A stretch of 64,000 bases of DNA from Alloalcanivorax dieselolei B5 (GCF_000300005.1 NC_018691.1:4297001-4361000), one strand, 5' to 3'; shown: positions 35,474-44,263, counted from the first letter of the stretch. Made by a program: numbers and translations. The notes: generated from the sequence alone by a model not told the origin.

Positions 35474-36834
35474 CAATGCAACTCCGCCGTGGCCCTGGCG
35501 GCCTGCTCTCGCAACGCTTCCATATCCAGCCCCGGAATGGCCCCGTTCTCCACCACCGGTTTGCCGTTCACCAACAGGCAGCGCAACGACGCGGTTCCCC
35601 CGGCGCACACCGGAGCCACCGCCACATCATGCGCGCCGAAGTAGCGGGGCTGATCCAGATCGTAGATCGCCAGATCCGCGGCACTGCCGACACTCAAAGT
35701 GCCGATGCCGTCCAGTCCCAATACCCGGGCCCCGCCTCGCGTGCCCCATTCGATCACTTCTTCGGCGGTGACGGCGTCGGCGCCGCCATGGGCACGGTGC
35801 ACCATCCAGGCCAGATGCGCTTCCTGAATCATGTCGGCGGCCTCGTTGGAGGCGGCGCCGTCCACCGCCAGCGATACCGGAATACCCAGGCGCGACATCT
35901 CCGGAGCGCGGGCAATGCCGCTGCCCAGCCGGCAGTTACTTTGCGGGCAATGGGCGATCCCGGTGCCGGTTTGCAGCAGCAAAGGCAGCTCGTCGTCCGC
36001 CACATGAACCATGTGGGCAAACCAGACGTCGTCTCCAAGCCATTCGTTCTCGGCACAGAATTGCACCGGCGTCATGCCGTGCACTTCCCGGCAGTAGGTA
36101 ACGTAGTCGCGCGTCTCCGACAGATGACTGTGCAGCCGAACCCCCATGGATCGGGCGGCCCGGGCCAGTTCCCTGAGCACCGCGGGATTCACCGAAAAGG
36201 TCGGCGTGGTCGGCGCCATCACCACCTGCCGCATGGGGTTGGGCCCCACCTGGTGATAGCGTTCGCGCAGCCGTTGCACATCGTTGATGATGTCGTCGAC
36301 ACGCTCCGATTCCAGATTATTGGGATAGCCCGGGTGCCGCCCTTTCTCCGTGGCGCCGCCACGGCACAATACGAATCGCAACCCCAAACGGTCCGCCACC
36401 TCGAACAGCACATCGCCCATCTCACTGTCGAGGCCGGCGTAGTAGATGTAATGATGGTCGGCACAAGTGGACGTGCCAGAGAGCAACAGTTCGGCCAACC
36501 CGACCATCGCCGCGGTTTCCAGATGACGGTCACGGATGCGGGTAAGGCGCGGGTAAGGCACCGCGCCGAGCCAGCCGAACAGCGGTTCGTTGATACCTTC
36601 CGGCACCGCTTTCAGCAGACTCTGGAACAGATGGTGGTGGGTGTTGATCCAACCGGGGTAGACCACGCAGCCGCGCGCTTCGATTACCCGTTCATCAGCG
36701 GCGGGGATCAACCCCGCCGCCATCTCGTGAATCACACCATCACGGATACGCAGATCCACCGCCCCCGCCCGGGCCTGCTCCCCGGGCAGACCGGTCATCA
36801 CCGCTTCGGCGCCACGAATCAGCAGGTCGCTCAT
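35473..36834 (-). CDS. ATZ/TRZ-type amidohydrolase (8-oxoguanine-deaminase-like)
   Basis: 453-aa metal-dependent deaminase. Zinc ligands NTHHHLF (His66-68 region), HSHLSE and the late Asp in AVDGAASNEAADMI are present. It is related in layout to the 8-oxoguanine deaminase at 47954 but clearly divergent, with HHYIYYAGLDSEMGDV and RLGSGIARAPEM. The family acts on amino-substituted triazines, purines and pyrimidines. It lies between a Rieske oxygenase and an MFS transporter, so it may deaminate the oxidised product. Substrate unknown. Confidence 0.87.
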   Translation of the reverse strand: MSDLLIRGAEAVMTGLPGEQARAGAVDLRIRDGVIHEMAAGLIPAADERVIEARGCVVYPGWINTHHHLFQSLLKAVPEGINEPLFGWLGAVPYPRLTRIRDRHLETAAMVGLAELLLSGTSTCADHHYIYYAGLDSEMGDVLFEVADRLGLRFVLCRGGATEKGRHPGYPNNLESERVDDIINDVQRLRERYHQVGPNPMRQVVMAPTTPTFSVNPAVLRELARAARSMGVRLHSHLSETRDYVTYCREVHGMTPVQFCAENEWLGDDVWFAHMVHVADDELPLLLQTGTGIAHCPQSNCRLGSGIARAPEMSRLGIPVSLAVDGAASNEAADMIQEAHLAWMVHRAHGGADAVTAEEVIEWGTRGGARVLGLDGIGTLSVGSAADLAIYDLDQPRYFGAHDVAVAPVCAGGTASLRCLLVNGKPVVENGAIPGLDMEALREQAARATAELH

Positions 36835-37877
36835 GACGCCTTTTCCTTCATCGGGATGCGGGCGCCGGAGATACGGGCCTCTTCCTCGCCAAAGCGGGCC
36901 AGCAACGCCAACAGCATCTTGCGCATCACCATGCCCGGCTGATCGGAAGGCATATGACGTTCCTCGCCGCTGGCGGTATCCAGAGGCGCATCGTAATCGG
37001 TACTTTCCAGAACCCTTTTGTCCTCTTCGGTCACCTGACGATCAAAAGCGATGATCTGTTCCGCCGGCGCGTCCTCCTCGGAGTCGCTGCGGTAAGCCCA
37101 CTGACAGATCATGGAATGCTCATCATCGATCGGCGTGGCGTAGGTGATGATCGCGTGCACCAGCCCATTGGGGTACCGGATGTTGAGCTTGCGGCCGAAC
37201 GGCATGAACCAGTTGCTGGTCATGTGCCGCTCGGTGGTATCGCTGTCCATCTTCAACAGCTTTTTCTGCAACGGCGGGTTGTTCACCGGCGCCACGGTTT
37301 CGAATCGAAAGCCAAAGTCTTCCTCGACGATGTTGAGCTTGGCCGGGATCGGCTTGTCGAACTGGCCAAAGCTTTCCCGATGCACGAAGCTGAAGTGAGC
37401 GTTATCGAAGGAGTTCTCCATCAGACGCAGGCCGGCGGTGCGCCAGACTTCATAAAACTGATGGATCACCCGGTAACCGGGTTCGTCGGCTTCCGGCATG
37501 TGAGGAATATCGGTTAGCGGATCACCGAGACACACCCACACGTAGCCGTAACGAGCCTCGGCATTGAAGGCACGGACCTTGGCGCGGCCCGCCGAGCGAT
37601 CAGGCGTCTGCGGAATACGGACACAGCCGCCACCGCCGTCATAGGTCCAGCCGTGATAGGGGCAAACAATGTTGTCGCCCTCCACCCAGCCCAGGGACAA
37701 ACGCGCGGTACGGTGCGCGCAGCGGTCCTCGGCGGCGTGCGGCTTGCCTTCGGAATCGAGCCACAGCACCAGCTCTTCGTTCATCAGCCGGAAGGGCTGG
37801 GGACCATCGCCAAGTTGTTCCAGTGGCATCACCGGATACCAGAAGCGACGCAGTACGGGTTGTTGAGTTGCAAGCAT
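36831..37877 (-). CDS. Rieske [2Fe-2S] oxygenase, alpha subunit (copy 2)
   Basis: 348-aa oxygenase related to copy 1 (shared FWYPVMP, EDRC-HRTARLSLG, CPYHGW). Rieske ligands Cys53-x-His55 and Cys72-x2-His75; iron ligands Asp158-x2-His161-x4-His166 (SFDNAHFSFVH). ATG at 37877 has GGAG upstream and places the protein start next to the conserved LRRFWYPVMP, so the longer frame to 38054 is rejected. First gene of the four-gene operon; a TGTATGCA site lies 190 bases upstream. Ends overlapping the deaminase start by 4 bases. Confidence 0.92.
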   Translation of the reverse strand: MLATQQPVLRRFWYPVMPLEQLGDGPQPFRLMNEELVLWLDSEGKPHAAEDRCAHRTARLSLGWVEGDNIVCPYHGWTYDGGGGCVRIPQTPDRSAGRAKVRAFNAEARYGYVWVCLGDPLTDIPHMPEADEPGYRVIHQFYEVWRTAGLRLMENSFDNAHFSFVHRESFGQFDKPIPAKLNIVEEDFGFRFETVAPVNNPPLQKKLLKMDSDTTERHMTSNWFMPFGRKLNIRYPNGLVHAIITYATPIDDEHSMICQWAYRSDSEEDAPAEQIIAFDRQVTEEDKRVLESTDYDAPLDTASGEERHMPSDQPGMVMRKMLLALLARFGEEEARISGARIPMKEKAS

Positions 37878-38066
37878 GGCCAGTCTCTCCAGTTGGGGCC
37901 CGCTCCACGTCCGGTAGCACTGCCACAACGGCAGCGGGCCCAGGCGAGGCAGCCCCCGCCCATTACCCCAGGGCCGGCTTGTCCTCAGATCAGGGTGGCG
38001 AGGGTCGTGCACCGCTTTGCGCCTCGCCACCATGGACACAAAGCGGTATACCATTATGGAACAGAA

Positions 38067-38074
38067 TGTATGCA
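38067..38074. promoter_or_regulatory. TGTATGCA, variant operator before the Rieske operon
   Basis: One-base variant of TGTATACA, 190 bases upstream of the first Rieske gene and just past the stop of the binding-protein gene at 38100. A GGTATACC palindrome is also present at 38045-38052, but that sequence also occurs inside genes in this window, so it carries little weight. Confidence 0.4.
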
Positions 38075-38099
38075 GTTACCGTGCCATCGGAACCGCCGG

Positions 38100-39116
38100 T
38101 TAGGGCATCACCGGCGGGTTGGGCAGGAATTCCAGGCTGTAGGCCTGTTTATAGTCCATATCCTCCGGCACCAGACCGGCCTTCGCCATGAAGTCGAAGG
38201 TGGCCTTCCAGCGTTCATCGGTCATCACCCCGAGCCCTTTGGTGGCGGCGTCACCACCGGCCACCAGGCCATATTCCTTGATCTTGCCAATGCCAAACGC
38301 GATCTGAGCATCGGTCATTCCCGGGTTATCCTGCTTGATCAGGGCATTGGCCGGCGCCGGATTTTCAAAGTAGCTTATCCAGCCCTCCATGGACGCCTGC
38401 ACGAACTTACGCACCACCTCCGGATTGTCCTCGATCATTTCCCGGGTGGTTTCGATGGTCTGGGCGTAGGGGGGATAGCCGTAGTCGGCGAACAGGAAGA
38501 TGGATGGCTTGACGCCGCCCTGCTCCATGGCAAACGGCTCGGAGGTGACATAGCCCTGTTGCACCACGCTCTTATCCGCCAGGAACGGCGCGACACTGAA
38601 GGTATAGGGGCGGATCATATCGTCGGAAAAGCCGAAACGTTGCTTCAACCAGGGCCAGAATGTCTGTTGCGCGCCGGAGAAAACATACACCGGCTGCCCC
38701 TTTATCTCCTCCAGCGACTTCACGTGAGGGTGCGCCAACAAAGCCTGTGGATCGCTTTGGAAAGGCGCCGCCACGGTCACCACGGGCATGTTCTGATTCA
38801 CCGAATTGAGGTTGCGGATCGGATAGCCCATGGTGAAATCCTGCCGCCCGGCGAGCAGAAGCTGCAGATTGTTCACCTGCGGCCCGCCCATTGTGATGGT
38901 CACATCCAGTCCATACTTCTCATAGATCCCGGTGGCCTTGGCCTGATAGAAGCCGCCATGTTCCGCCTGGGCGAACCAGTTGGTGCCAAAAGTGATCTTG
39001 GTCAGTGGCTGCTGCGCCGTCGCCAGAGCAGGGATCAATAAAGCACAGCACAGCAACAACCCGCGCAAACGTTCACCCGGGAAACCCGTCCAGGCCTTAA
39101 GAGAAAATCTCATCAT
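38100..39116 (-). CDS. ABC transporter substrate-binding protein (paralogue 2)
   Basis: 338-aa periplasmic binding protein with a signal peptide (hydrophobic LLLCCALLIPALATAQQ). The core TNWFAQAEHGGFYQAKATGIYEKYGLDVTITMGGPQVNNLQLL is near-identical in pattern to the proteins at 39149 and 23788. ATG at 39116 has AAAAGGAG upstream. No permease or ATPase is adjacent, so it probably docks onto the transporter at 27019/27822 or one elsewhere. Confidence 0.92.
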   Translation of the reverse strand: MMRFSLKAWTGFPGERLRGLLLCCALLIPALATAQQPLTKITFGTNWFAQAEHGGFYQAKATGIYEKYGLDVTITMGGPQVNNLQLLLAGRQDFTMGYPIRNLNSVNQNMPVVTVAAPFQSDPQALLAHPHVKSLEEIKGQPVYVFSGAQQTFWPWLKQRFGFSDDMIRPYTFSVAPFLADKSVVQQGYVTSEPFAMEQGGVKPSIFLFADYGYPPYAQTIETTREMIEDNPEVVRKFVQASMEGWISYFENPAPANALIKQDNPGMTDAQIAFGIGKIKEYGLVAGGDAATKGLGVMTDERWKATFDFMAKAGLVPEDMDYKQAYSLEFLPNPPVMP

Positions 39117-39148
39117 CGTTCTCCTTTTCACCAACTGGGGCCGGCGTC

Positions 39149-40156
39149 CTAGGGAAGCACCGGCGTTTGCGGCAGGAACTCCAGGGTGTAAGCCTTGTGG
39201 TAATCCACGTCGGCATCGACCAGACCCGCTGCCACCATGAAGTCGAACGTCTTCTCCCAGCGTTCATCGCTCATGTAGCCAATGCCCTTTTCCCCTGCGT
39301 CCCCGCCGGTGACGATGCCGAATTCCTTCAGCTTCTCGATGCCGAAAGCCAGCTGTTCATCGGTCATTTGCGGATTGTCTTTCTTGATCAGGGCATTACC
39401 GCGTTGCGGGTCTTGCAGGTAACTCTTCCACCCTTCCAGAGTGGCCTGGACAAATCGGCGCACCACATCCGGTTTTTCCTCGACCAGATCCCTACGCGTT
39501 TCCAGTGTCGCCGCGTAGGGCGGATAACCATGGTCCGCGAACAGGAAGATGTTCGGTTTGACGCCGCCCTTTTCCGCGGCGAAAGGCTCGGAACTGATAT
39601 ACGCCTGCTGCACCAACTCTTTGTCGGCCAGGAAGGGGCCCAGACTGAAGGTATAGGGCTTGGCCTGATCGTCGGTGAAACCGTATTCGGCTTTCAGCCA
39701 GGGCCAGTAGGTGGTGCGCGCCGAAGTGGATATCAGCACGGTGTGCCCCTTGACGTCTTCCAGCGATGCCACCTGCGGATGGGCGATCAGCCCCTGGGGG
39801 TCTTTTTGGAAGGTCGCCGCCACGGTCACCACCGGGAGCCCTTCCTTCACCGCATTGATATTGCGGATCGGATACCCCATGGTGAAGTCGTACTGCCCGG
39901 CCACCAGCAGTTGCAGGCCATTCACCTGGGGCCCACCCATTTTGATGTTCACGTCGAGACCGTACTTTTTGTAAATCCCCGCGGCCTTGGCCTGATAAAA
40001 TCCGCCGTGCTCCGCCTGCGCGTACCAGCTGGTGCCTATGGTGACCTTGTCGTCGGCTTGAACACCGCCCGCGACACTCCCCACGATCGCCGCCATGACC
40101 ACCCCCAGGCCAGTGCGACGATATCCGAACAGATGCTTTAAAAAACCGAATGACAT
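39149..40156 (-). CDS. ABC transporter substrate-binding protein (paralogue 3)
   Basis: 335-aa binding protein, tandem duplicate of the gene at 38100, sharing the WYAQAEHGGFYQAKAAGIYKKYGLDVNIKMGGPQVNG core, the DxTMGYPIRN segment and the C-terminal AYTLEFLPQTPVLP. Signal peptide cut near GGVQADDK. ATG at 40156. A TGTATGCA site lies 43 bases upstream. Different ligands for the paralogues are likely. Confidence 0.92.
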   Translation of the reverse strand: MSFGFLKHLFGYRRTGLGVVMAAIVGSVAGGVQADDKVTIGTSWYAQAEHGGFYQAKAAGIYKKYGLDVNIKMGGPQVNGLQLLVAGQYDFTMGYPIRNINAVKEGLPVVTVAATFQKDPQGLIAHPQVASLEDVKGHTVLISTSARTTYWPWLKAEYGFTDDQAKPYTFSLGPFLADKELVQQAYISSEPFAAEKGGVKPNIFLFADHGYPPYAATLETRRDLVEEKPDVVRRFVQATLEGWKSYLQDPQRGNALIKKDNPQMTDEQLAFGIEKLKEFGIVTGGDAGEKGIGYMSDERWEKTFDFMVAAGLVDADVDYHKAYTLEFLPQTPVLP

Positions 40157-40198
40157 GATTTCAGACTCCACAAAAAAGTGTTGGTCGGCCCTCAGTTT

Positions 40199-40206
40199 TG
40201 TATGCA
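40199..40206. promoter_or_regulatory. TTGTATGCAA, variant operator before the tandem binding proteins
   Basis: TTGTATGCAA is a 10-base near-palindrome, 43 bases upstream of the binding-protein gene starting at 40156. Same motif family as the TGTATACA sites. Confidence 0.5.
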
Positions 40207-40263
40207 AGCAACCTTCGTGCCGCCTTTTACTGCAATAAAAAAGAGCATGAGGCATGCCCCGTT

Positions 40264-40938
40264 TCAGGGCTCCCGGTTAGCGGCGGCCAGCTCCACCGAT
40301 GCCGGCTCCGGTCGTACCTGCGCGGCCAGTCGCGCCACCCGCGCCCCCAACGCCCGGGCAATCGCCTTCTCGTTATCGTCCACGGACAAGGTGCCATCGA
40401 ACCCAGTGACCGCCGAGGCGCCATAGGGAGAGCCGCCCTTACGTGTGCGCACCAGCGCGGGAACACTGTGCGGCACACCGGCAATGATCATCCCGTGCTG
40501 CATGAATGGGAGCAGCAGAGATAACAATGTCATCTCGTTACCGGAATGCATGCCACCGGTGGAAGTAAAGGCGGCGCCAACCTTGCCGATCAGCGCCCCT
40601 TCCCGCCACAACGGGGCCACTTCGTCGATAAAGGCGCGTAACGGTGTACTCATCAGGCCGTAGCGGGTCGGCGATCCCCAGACGATCCCCTTGGCCCAGC
40701 GCAGATCGTCCGCCGTGGCACGGGGCAGTTCACGATAAATTCGTTGTGTCTCCCGGTAGTCGGCTCGCTCACTATCGACACTGAATTCCGGCTCACTCAA
40801 TTCCACCCGGCAGAGCCGGACCCGGGCACCGCCGCTGTCCGCTCCCTCGGCGATTTCCCGCGCCAGATCCAGGGTACTGCCGTAGCGGGAGTCGCAGATC
40901 ACACACACAGTGGCGCCGTCCGAATCAATCGATGTCAT
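40264..40938 (-). CDS. NAD(P)H:quinone oxidoreductase, WrbA-like flavoprotein
   Basis: 224-aa flavodoxin-fold protein: VCVICDSRYGSTLDLAREIAEGA (FMN phosphate loop), VWGSPTRYGLMSTPLRAFIDE and AFTSTGGMHSGNEMTLLSLLLPFMQHGM are WrbA signatures. ATG at 40938, 22 bases from a perfect TGTATACA site that should lie in or next to its promoter. It may keep quinones reduced under oxidative load, or serve as an electron carrier for the reductase-less Rieske oxygenases; the second idea is speculation. Confidence 0.9.
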   Translation of the reverse strand: MTSIDSDGATVCVICDSRYGSTLDLAREIAEGADSGGARVRLCRVELSEPEFSVDSERADYRETQRIYRELPRATADDLRWAKGIVWGSPTRYGLMSTPLRAFIDEVAPLWREGALIGKVGAAFTSTGGMHSGNEMTLLSLLLPFMQHGMIIAGVPHSVPALVRTRKGGSPYGASAVTGFDGTLSVDDNEKAIARALGARVARLAAQVRPEPASVELAAANREP

Positions 40939-40959
40939 GGCACATTCCTGAATAAAAAA

Positions 40960-40967
40960 TGTATACA
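40960..40967. promoter_or_regulatory. TGTATACA operator upstream of the WrbA-like gene
   Basis: Perfect palindrome, 22 bases before the WrbA-like ATG (minus strand). It shares a 223-base divergent region with guaD, which has its own copy at 41138. Confidence 0.65.
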
Positions 40968-41137
40968 GGCAACTCCCGTGCCATGGTGATAACACCCCGA
41001 ATACTGATACAGCCTTGCCGAATTGATGCGTTATATTTGTGCGCTCGCCCCTTTTTTGATCACTGTTTTAAGTCTTTTCGTCCACTTCACGGAAGCGCTT
41101 CCCTCGCTTCGCATCAAGCGATATGGTTCTCTCCTGA

Positions 41138-41145
41138 TGTATACA
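41138..41145. promoter_or_regulatory. TGTATACA operator immediately upstream of guaD
   Basis: Perfect palindrome (context GATGTATACATTAG), 17 bases before the guaD ATG, placed to block transcription start or elongation. Confidence 0.65.
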
Positions 41146-41161
41146 TTAGGGATGCCCGACC

Positions 41162-42403
41162 ATGTCCAAGACTTTGCTGATCCGAGCCAGCCTGCTGACA
41201 CCACTGGACGCGAACCGCTGGCAGTACATCAGTGACGGCGGCCTTTTGATCAAGGCCGGCCGCATCGTCGACGTGGACCGGATTGAACAATTCGCCGACG
41301 GCCGGGACCGCAACACTCTGGAGCTGGACGGCCTGCTGGTGCCCGGCTTCGCGGACGTTCATATTCATTGGGTGCAACATCATGTTCGCGGGCGCTTCCA
41401 GACCGACCTGATGGAATGGTTGCGCGAACACATCTGGCCGGAAGAAGCCGGCTTCGAGCACGCCGGGCTGGCCCATGGTCATGCCCGTGCTTTCTTCAGC
41501 GACACGCTCCGCGCCGGCACCACCCTGGGCATGGCCTATTCCAGCCCACACGACGACGCCCTGCGCATCGCCGCCGAACACGCCAGAGGCGACTGGATCC
41601 TGGGCAACGCCATCATGGAAAAATCCGCCCCGGAGCCGCTGCGCAGAGCCAGTCCGGATAACGCCGACGCCGTGGCACCGTTATTGGAGGAACTGGGCAC
41701 CGCGCACTACGCCATTACTCCGCGCTTCGCTCTCAATTGCAGTGCCCGGCTGATGGGGGAACTGGGAGAACTGGCACAACGCACCGGTGCCTTTGTACAG
41801 ACGCATTTGTCCGAGTCCCCGCAGGAGATCCGGGAAGTCCACGAGGCCTTCCCCGAGGCCAGGGACTACACCGACGTTTATGATCGGGCCGGGCTGTTAA
41901 CCCCACGCACCGTGCTCGGCCACTGCATTCATCTTTCACAACGTGAGTACCACACCCTTGCCCAGCGGCGCAGTTGGATCGCGCACTGCCCTTCAAGCAA
42001 CGAGGCCCTGGATAGTGGCCGGATGAATCTGGAAGCGATAAGGCGGCACCGGCTGCGGTTTGCTCTGGCCTCGGATGTGGGGGCGGGGCCTAGCCACAGC
42101 ATGCTGCACGTCATGCAGCGCTTTGTGGACCAGCATCGTGCCGCCGGGGTCCCGGTAACACCGGAAGAAGCGCTCTACCGGGCCACCCAGGCCGGTGCGG
42201 ACTGCCTTGGGCGTGGCCGTGAAGCCGGCAGTCTGACCGCGGGAAAAAGGGCGGACTTCGTTCTGCTGCCACGCCCGGCGGGCAAAGCCGGCATCGAGGA
42301 CTGGTTCGAGGAATTACTGCGCGGAGACGCCGCCGATCTGGAGCGGCGCCCATTACAGACCTGGCTCGGCGGCACCCCGGTCTCACCCGACCCGGTCACA
42401 TAA
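41162..42403 (+). CDS. guaD: Guanine deaminase
   Basis: Converts guanine to xanthine and ammonia. The 413-aa amidohydrolase has the signature PGFADVHIHWVQHHVRG (zinc ligands His67, His69), QTHLSES, GHCIHLS and HCPSSNEALDSG, the guanine-deaminase version of the motif, and a late Asp in ALASDVGAGPSHSM. Length is slightly below the usual 430-450. It overlaps uraD tail to tail by 21 bases. First step of the purine route encoded here. Confidence 0.92.
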   Translation: MSKTLLIRASLLTPLDANRWQYISDGGLLIKAGRIVDVDRIEQFADGRDRNTLELDGLLVPGFADVHIHWVQHHVRGRFQTDLMEWLREHIWPEEAGFEHAGLAHGHARAFFSDTLRAGTTLGMAYSSPHDDALRIAAEHARGDWILGNAIMEKSAPEPLRRASPDNADAVAPLLEELGTAHYAITPRFALNCSARLMGELGELAQRTGAFVQTHLSESPQEIREVHEAFPEARDYTDVYDRAGLLTPRTVLGHCIHLSQREYHTLAQRRSWIAHCPSSNEALDSGRMNLEAIRRHRLRFALASDVGAGPSHSMLHVMQRFVDQHRAAGVPVTPEEALYRATQAGADCLGRGREAGSLTAGKRADFVLLPRPAGKAGIEDWFEELLRGDAADLERRPLQTWLGGTPVSPDPVT

Positions 42404-42913
42404 ACGCAATAACGCGATACGATTCACCTGGTCCACCGCGGTCTTGCGTTCCTGTTCCAGGTCGTGCTCCAAACGGGCGGCAAAGGCATCCAGAATGTCG
42501 CCACGGTGCAATCCCTTTACCGCGATAATGAAAGGGAAACCGAAACGCTTTTGATAAGCGTCGTTGAGCGTTTGAAAGCGGGCGAATTGTTCCGGCGTGC
42601 ATTGGTCAAGGCCCGCGGAAGCCTGCTCGACGCTGGAGTCCCGGGTCAGCTCACCGGCCAGTGCGGCTTTTCCGGCCAGATCCGGATGCGCTCTCAACAC
42701 GCCCAGTTGGCGCTCCGGATCCGCCGCGCAAAATACTCTCGCCATCACCTCCGCCAATCCTTGCGGGGTGTCCTGCGGTTCGCCGAGCCCCAGCTGGTAA
42801 GCCTCTTTGGCAATCCATGGAGAATGTTCATAAACATCGCCGAACCGGTCGACGAAATCGGCCTCGCTGAGCCGGCTCGGGCGTGGTGTGAGACGGACGA
42901 TGGTTTCAGCCAT
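42383..42913 (-). CDS. uraD: OHCU decarboxylase
   Basis: 2-oxo-4-hydroxy-4-carboxy-5-ureidoimidazoline decarboxylase, producing S-allantoin. The 176-aa all-helical protein has the catalytic-site motif LRAHPDLAGKAAL (His76), LNDAYQKRFGFPFIIAVKG and a C-terminal basic segment. ATG at 42913 overlaps the end of puuE by 8 bases, so puuE-uraD form one unit. Confidence 0.95.
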   Translation of the reverse strand: MAETIVRLTPRPSRLSEADFVDRFGDVYEHSPWIAKEAYQLGLGEPQDTPQGLAEVMARVFCAADPERQLGVLRAHPDLAGKAALAGELTRDSSVEQASAGLDQCTPEQFARFQTLNDAYQKRFGFPFIIAVKGLHRGDILDAFAARLEHDLEQERKTAVDQVNRIALLRLCDRVG

Positions 42914-43811
42914 GGTGCTCCATCCAGTGTCGGGCAATATCGATACGCCGGGCGCACCACACCCCGTTATGGGCGCGCAGGTATTTGAGGAAGCGTTCCA
43001 GTGCCGCGGCCCGGCCCGGACGCCCCGCCAGCCGGCAATGCAAACCCACCGATAGCATACGCGGCTGCTCCGCCCCCTCCTGATACAGCGTGTCAAAAGC
43101 GTCACGCAGGTAAGTGAAAAACTGATCACCGTTGTTGAAGCCACCAGGGCTGGCGAAACGCATGTCGTTGGCATCCAGTGTGTAGGGCACCACCAAATGT
43201 TTGCGCCCGGACACGGTCATCCAGAACGGCAGCTCATCACTGTAGTCGTCGGCGTCATAGAGAAAGCCGCCATGCTCCACCACCAGCCGCCGGGTATTCG
43301 GACTGGTGCGGCCGGTGTACCAGCCCAGCGGTGGCGTGCCGGCGGCGCGAGTCAGCGCCTCCACCGCGCGGCCGATATGCTCCGCCTCCACCGCCTCCGG
43401 CACATATTGATAGTCAATCCAGCGATAGCCGTGACAGCAGATTTCGTGGCCCTGCTCCACCATGGTGCGAATGACTTCCGGATGCCGCTCCGCCGCCATG
43501 CCCACGGCGAACACGGTGAGCGGAATCCGATAGCGCTGAAACAGTTTCAACAGACGCCATACCCCGACCCGGCTGCCGTATTCGTAGAGTGATTCCATGC
43601 TCATATGACGTACGCCTTCGCGCGCGTCGGCCCCGACCATTTCCGACAAGAAGGACTCCGAAGCCGGATCACCATGCAGGATGCAATTCTCCCCTCCTTC
43701 TTCGTAATTAAGCACGAACTGCACTGCCACACGGGCACCATCGGGCCAGTGTGGATTCGGTGGACTGGCCCCATAGCCGATCAGGTCACGGGGATAAGAC
43801 GGATCGCTCAT
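42906..43811 (-). CDS. puuE: Allantoinase PuuE (polysaccharide-deacetylase fold)
   Basis: Hydrolyses allantoin to allantoate without the classical zinc amidohydrolase fold. The 301-aa protein has the diagnostic QFVLNYEEGGEN (about 31-42), ICCHGYRWIDYQ and WYTGRTSPNTRRLV. ATG at 43811 is chosen over an upstream frame to 43850. Divergent from uraH with a TGTATACA site between them. Confidence 0.95.
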   Translation of the reverse strand: MSDPSYPRDLIGYGASPPNPHWPDGARVAVQFVLNYEEGGENCILHGDPASESFLSEMVGADAREGVRHMSMESLYEYGSRVGVWRLLKLFQRYRIPLTVFAVGMAAERHPEVIRTMVEQGHEICCHGYRWIDYQYVPEAVEAEHIGRAVEALTRAAGTPPLGWYTGRTSPNTRRLVVEHGGFLYDADDYSDELPFWMTVSGRKHLVVPYTLDANDMRFASPGGFNNGDQFFTYLRDAFDTLYQEGAEQPRMLSVGLHCRLAGRPGRAAALERFLKYLRAHNGVWCARRIDIARHWMEHHG

Positions 43812-43841
43812 GTTTGCCTCCACTCTGGCATCAATCATGCA

Positions 43842-43849
43842 TGTATACA
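43842..43849. promoter_or_regulatory. ATGTATACAT operator between puuE-uraD and uraH-puuD-alc-allA
   Basis: Perfect palindrome (10-bp ATGTATACAT at 43841-43850) in the 85-base divergent gap. One site can control both the puuE-uraD and the uraH-puuD-alc-allA units. Confidence 0.7.
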
Positions 43850-43896
43850 TTTACTGATAAGTATTGTCGACATTAAATATGGACACAGGAGCGCAC

Positions 43897-44250
43897 ATGG
43901 GCCGATTGACCACCCACGTTCTGGACACCAGCAGTGGCTGTCCCGCCGCCGGCCTCGATCTCCAGTTGTGGCGAATAGAGGGAAACCAGGCCCGTCTGTT
44001 GACTGAATGCAAAACCAATGCCGATGGACGTTGTGACGCGCCGCTACTTGACGGCGGCACCATGGTAAGCGGGGTATACCAACTAAACTTCGCGGTGGGG
44101 GACTACTTCCTTGCCCAAGGCATTTCCTCATCAACCCCGGCGTTTCTGGATGACGTAGTGGTCCGGTTCGGCATCAGCACCCCCGACCAGCATTACCACG
44201 TTCCACTGCTGGTCTCTCCCTACGGTTACAGCACCTACCGCGGCAGTTAA
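43897..44250 (+). CDS. uraH: 5-hydroxyisourate hydrolase (transthyretin-like)
   Basis: Opens 5-hydroxyisourate to OHCU. The 117-aa protein has the N-terminal LTTHVLDTSSGCPA (His7), the central Arg, and the C-terminal tetrapeptide YRGS that distinguishes hydrolases from transthyretin. ATG at 43897 has AGGAG upstream. Followed 13 bases later by puuD. Confidence 0.96.
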   Translation: MGRLTTHVLDTSSGCPAAGLDLQLWRIEGNQARLLTECKTNADGRCDAPLLDGGTMVSGVYQLNFAVGDYFLAQGISSSTPAFLDDVVVRFGISTPDQHYHVPLLVSPYGYSTYRGS

Positions 44251-44263
44251 CAGGGGAGAAACG

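Noticed and set aside
35476-36942. 488-codon plus-strand frame opposite the deaminase
   Set aside because: Shadow of the amidohydrolase, which has full catalytic motifs.
38045-38052. GGTATACC palindrome as another GntR operator
   Set aside because: The same 8-mer appears in the terminator stem at 33228-33235 and inside coding sequence (near 44075 in uraH and 49975 in LysR), so it is not specific.
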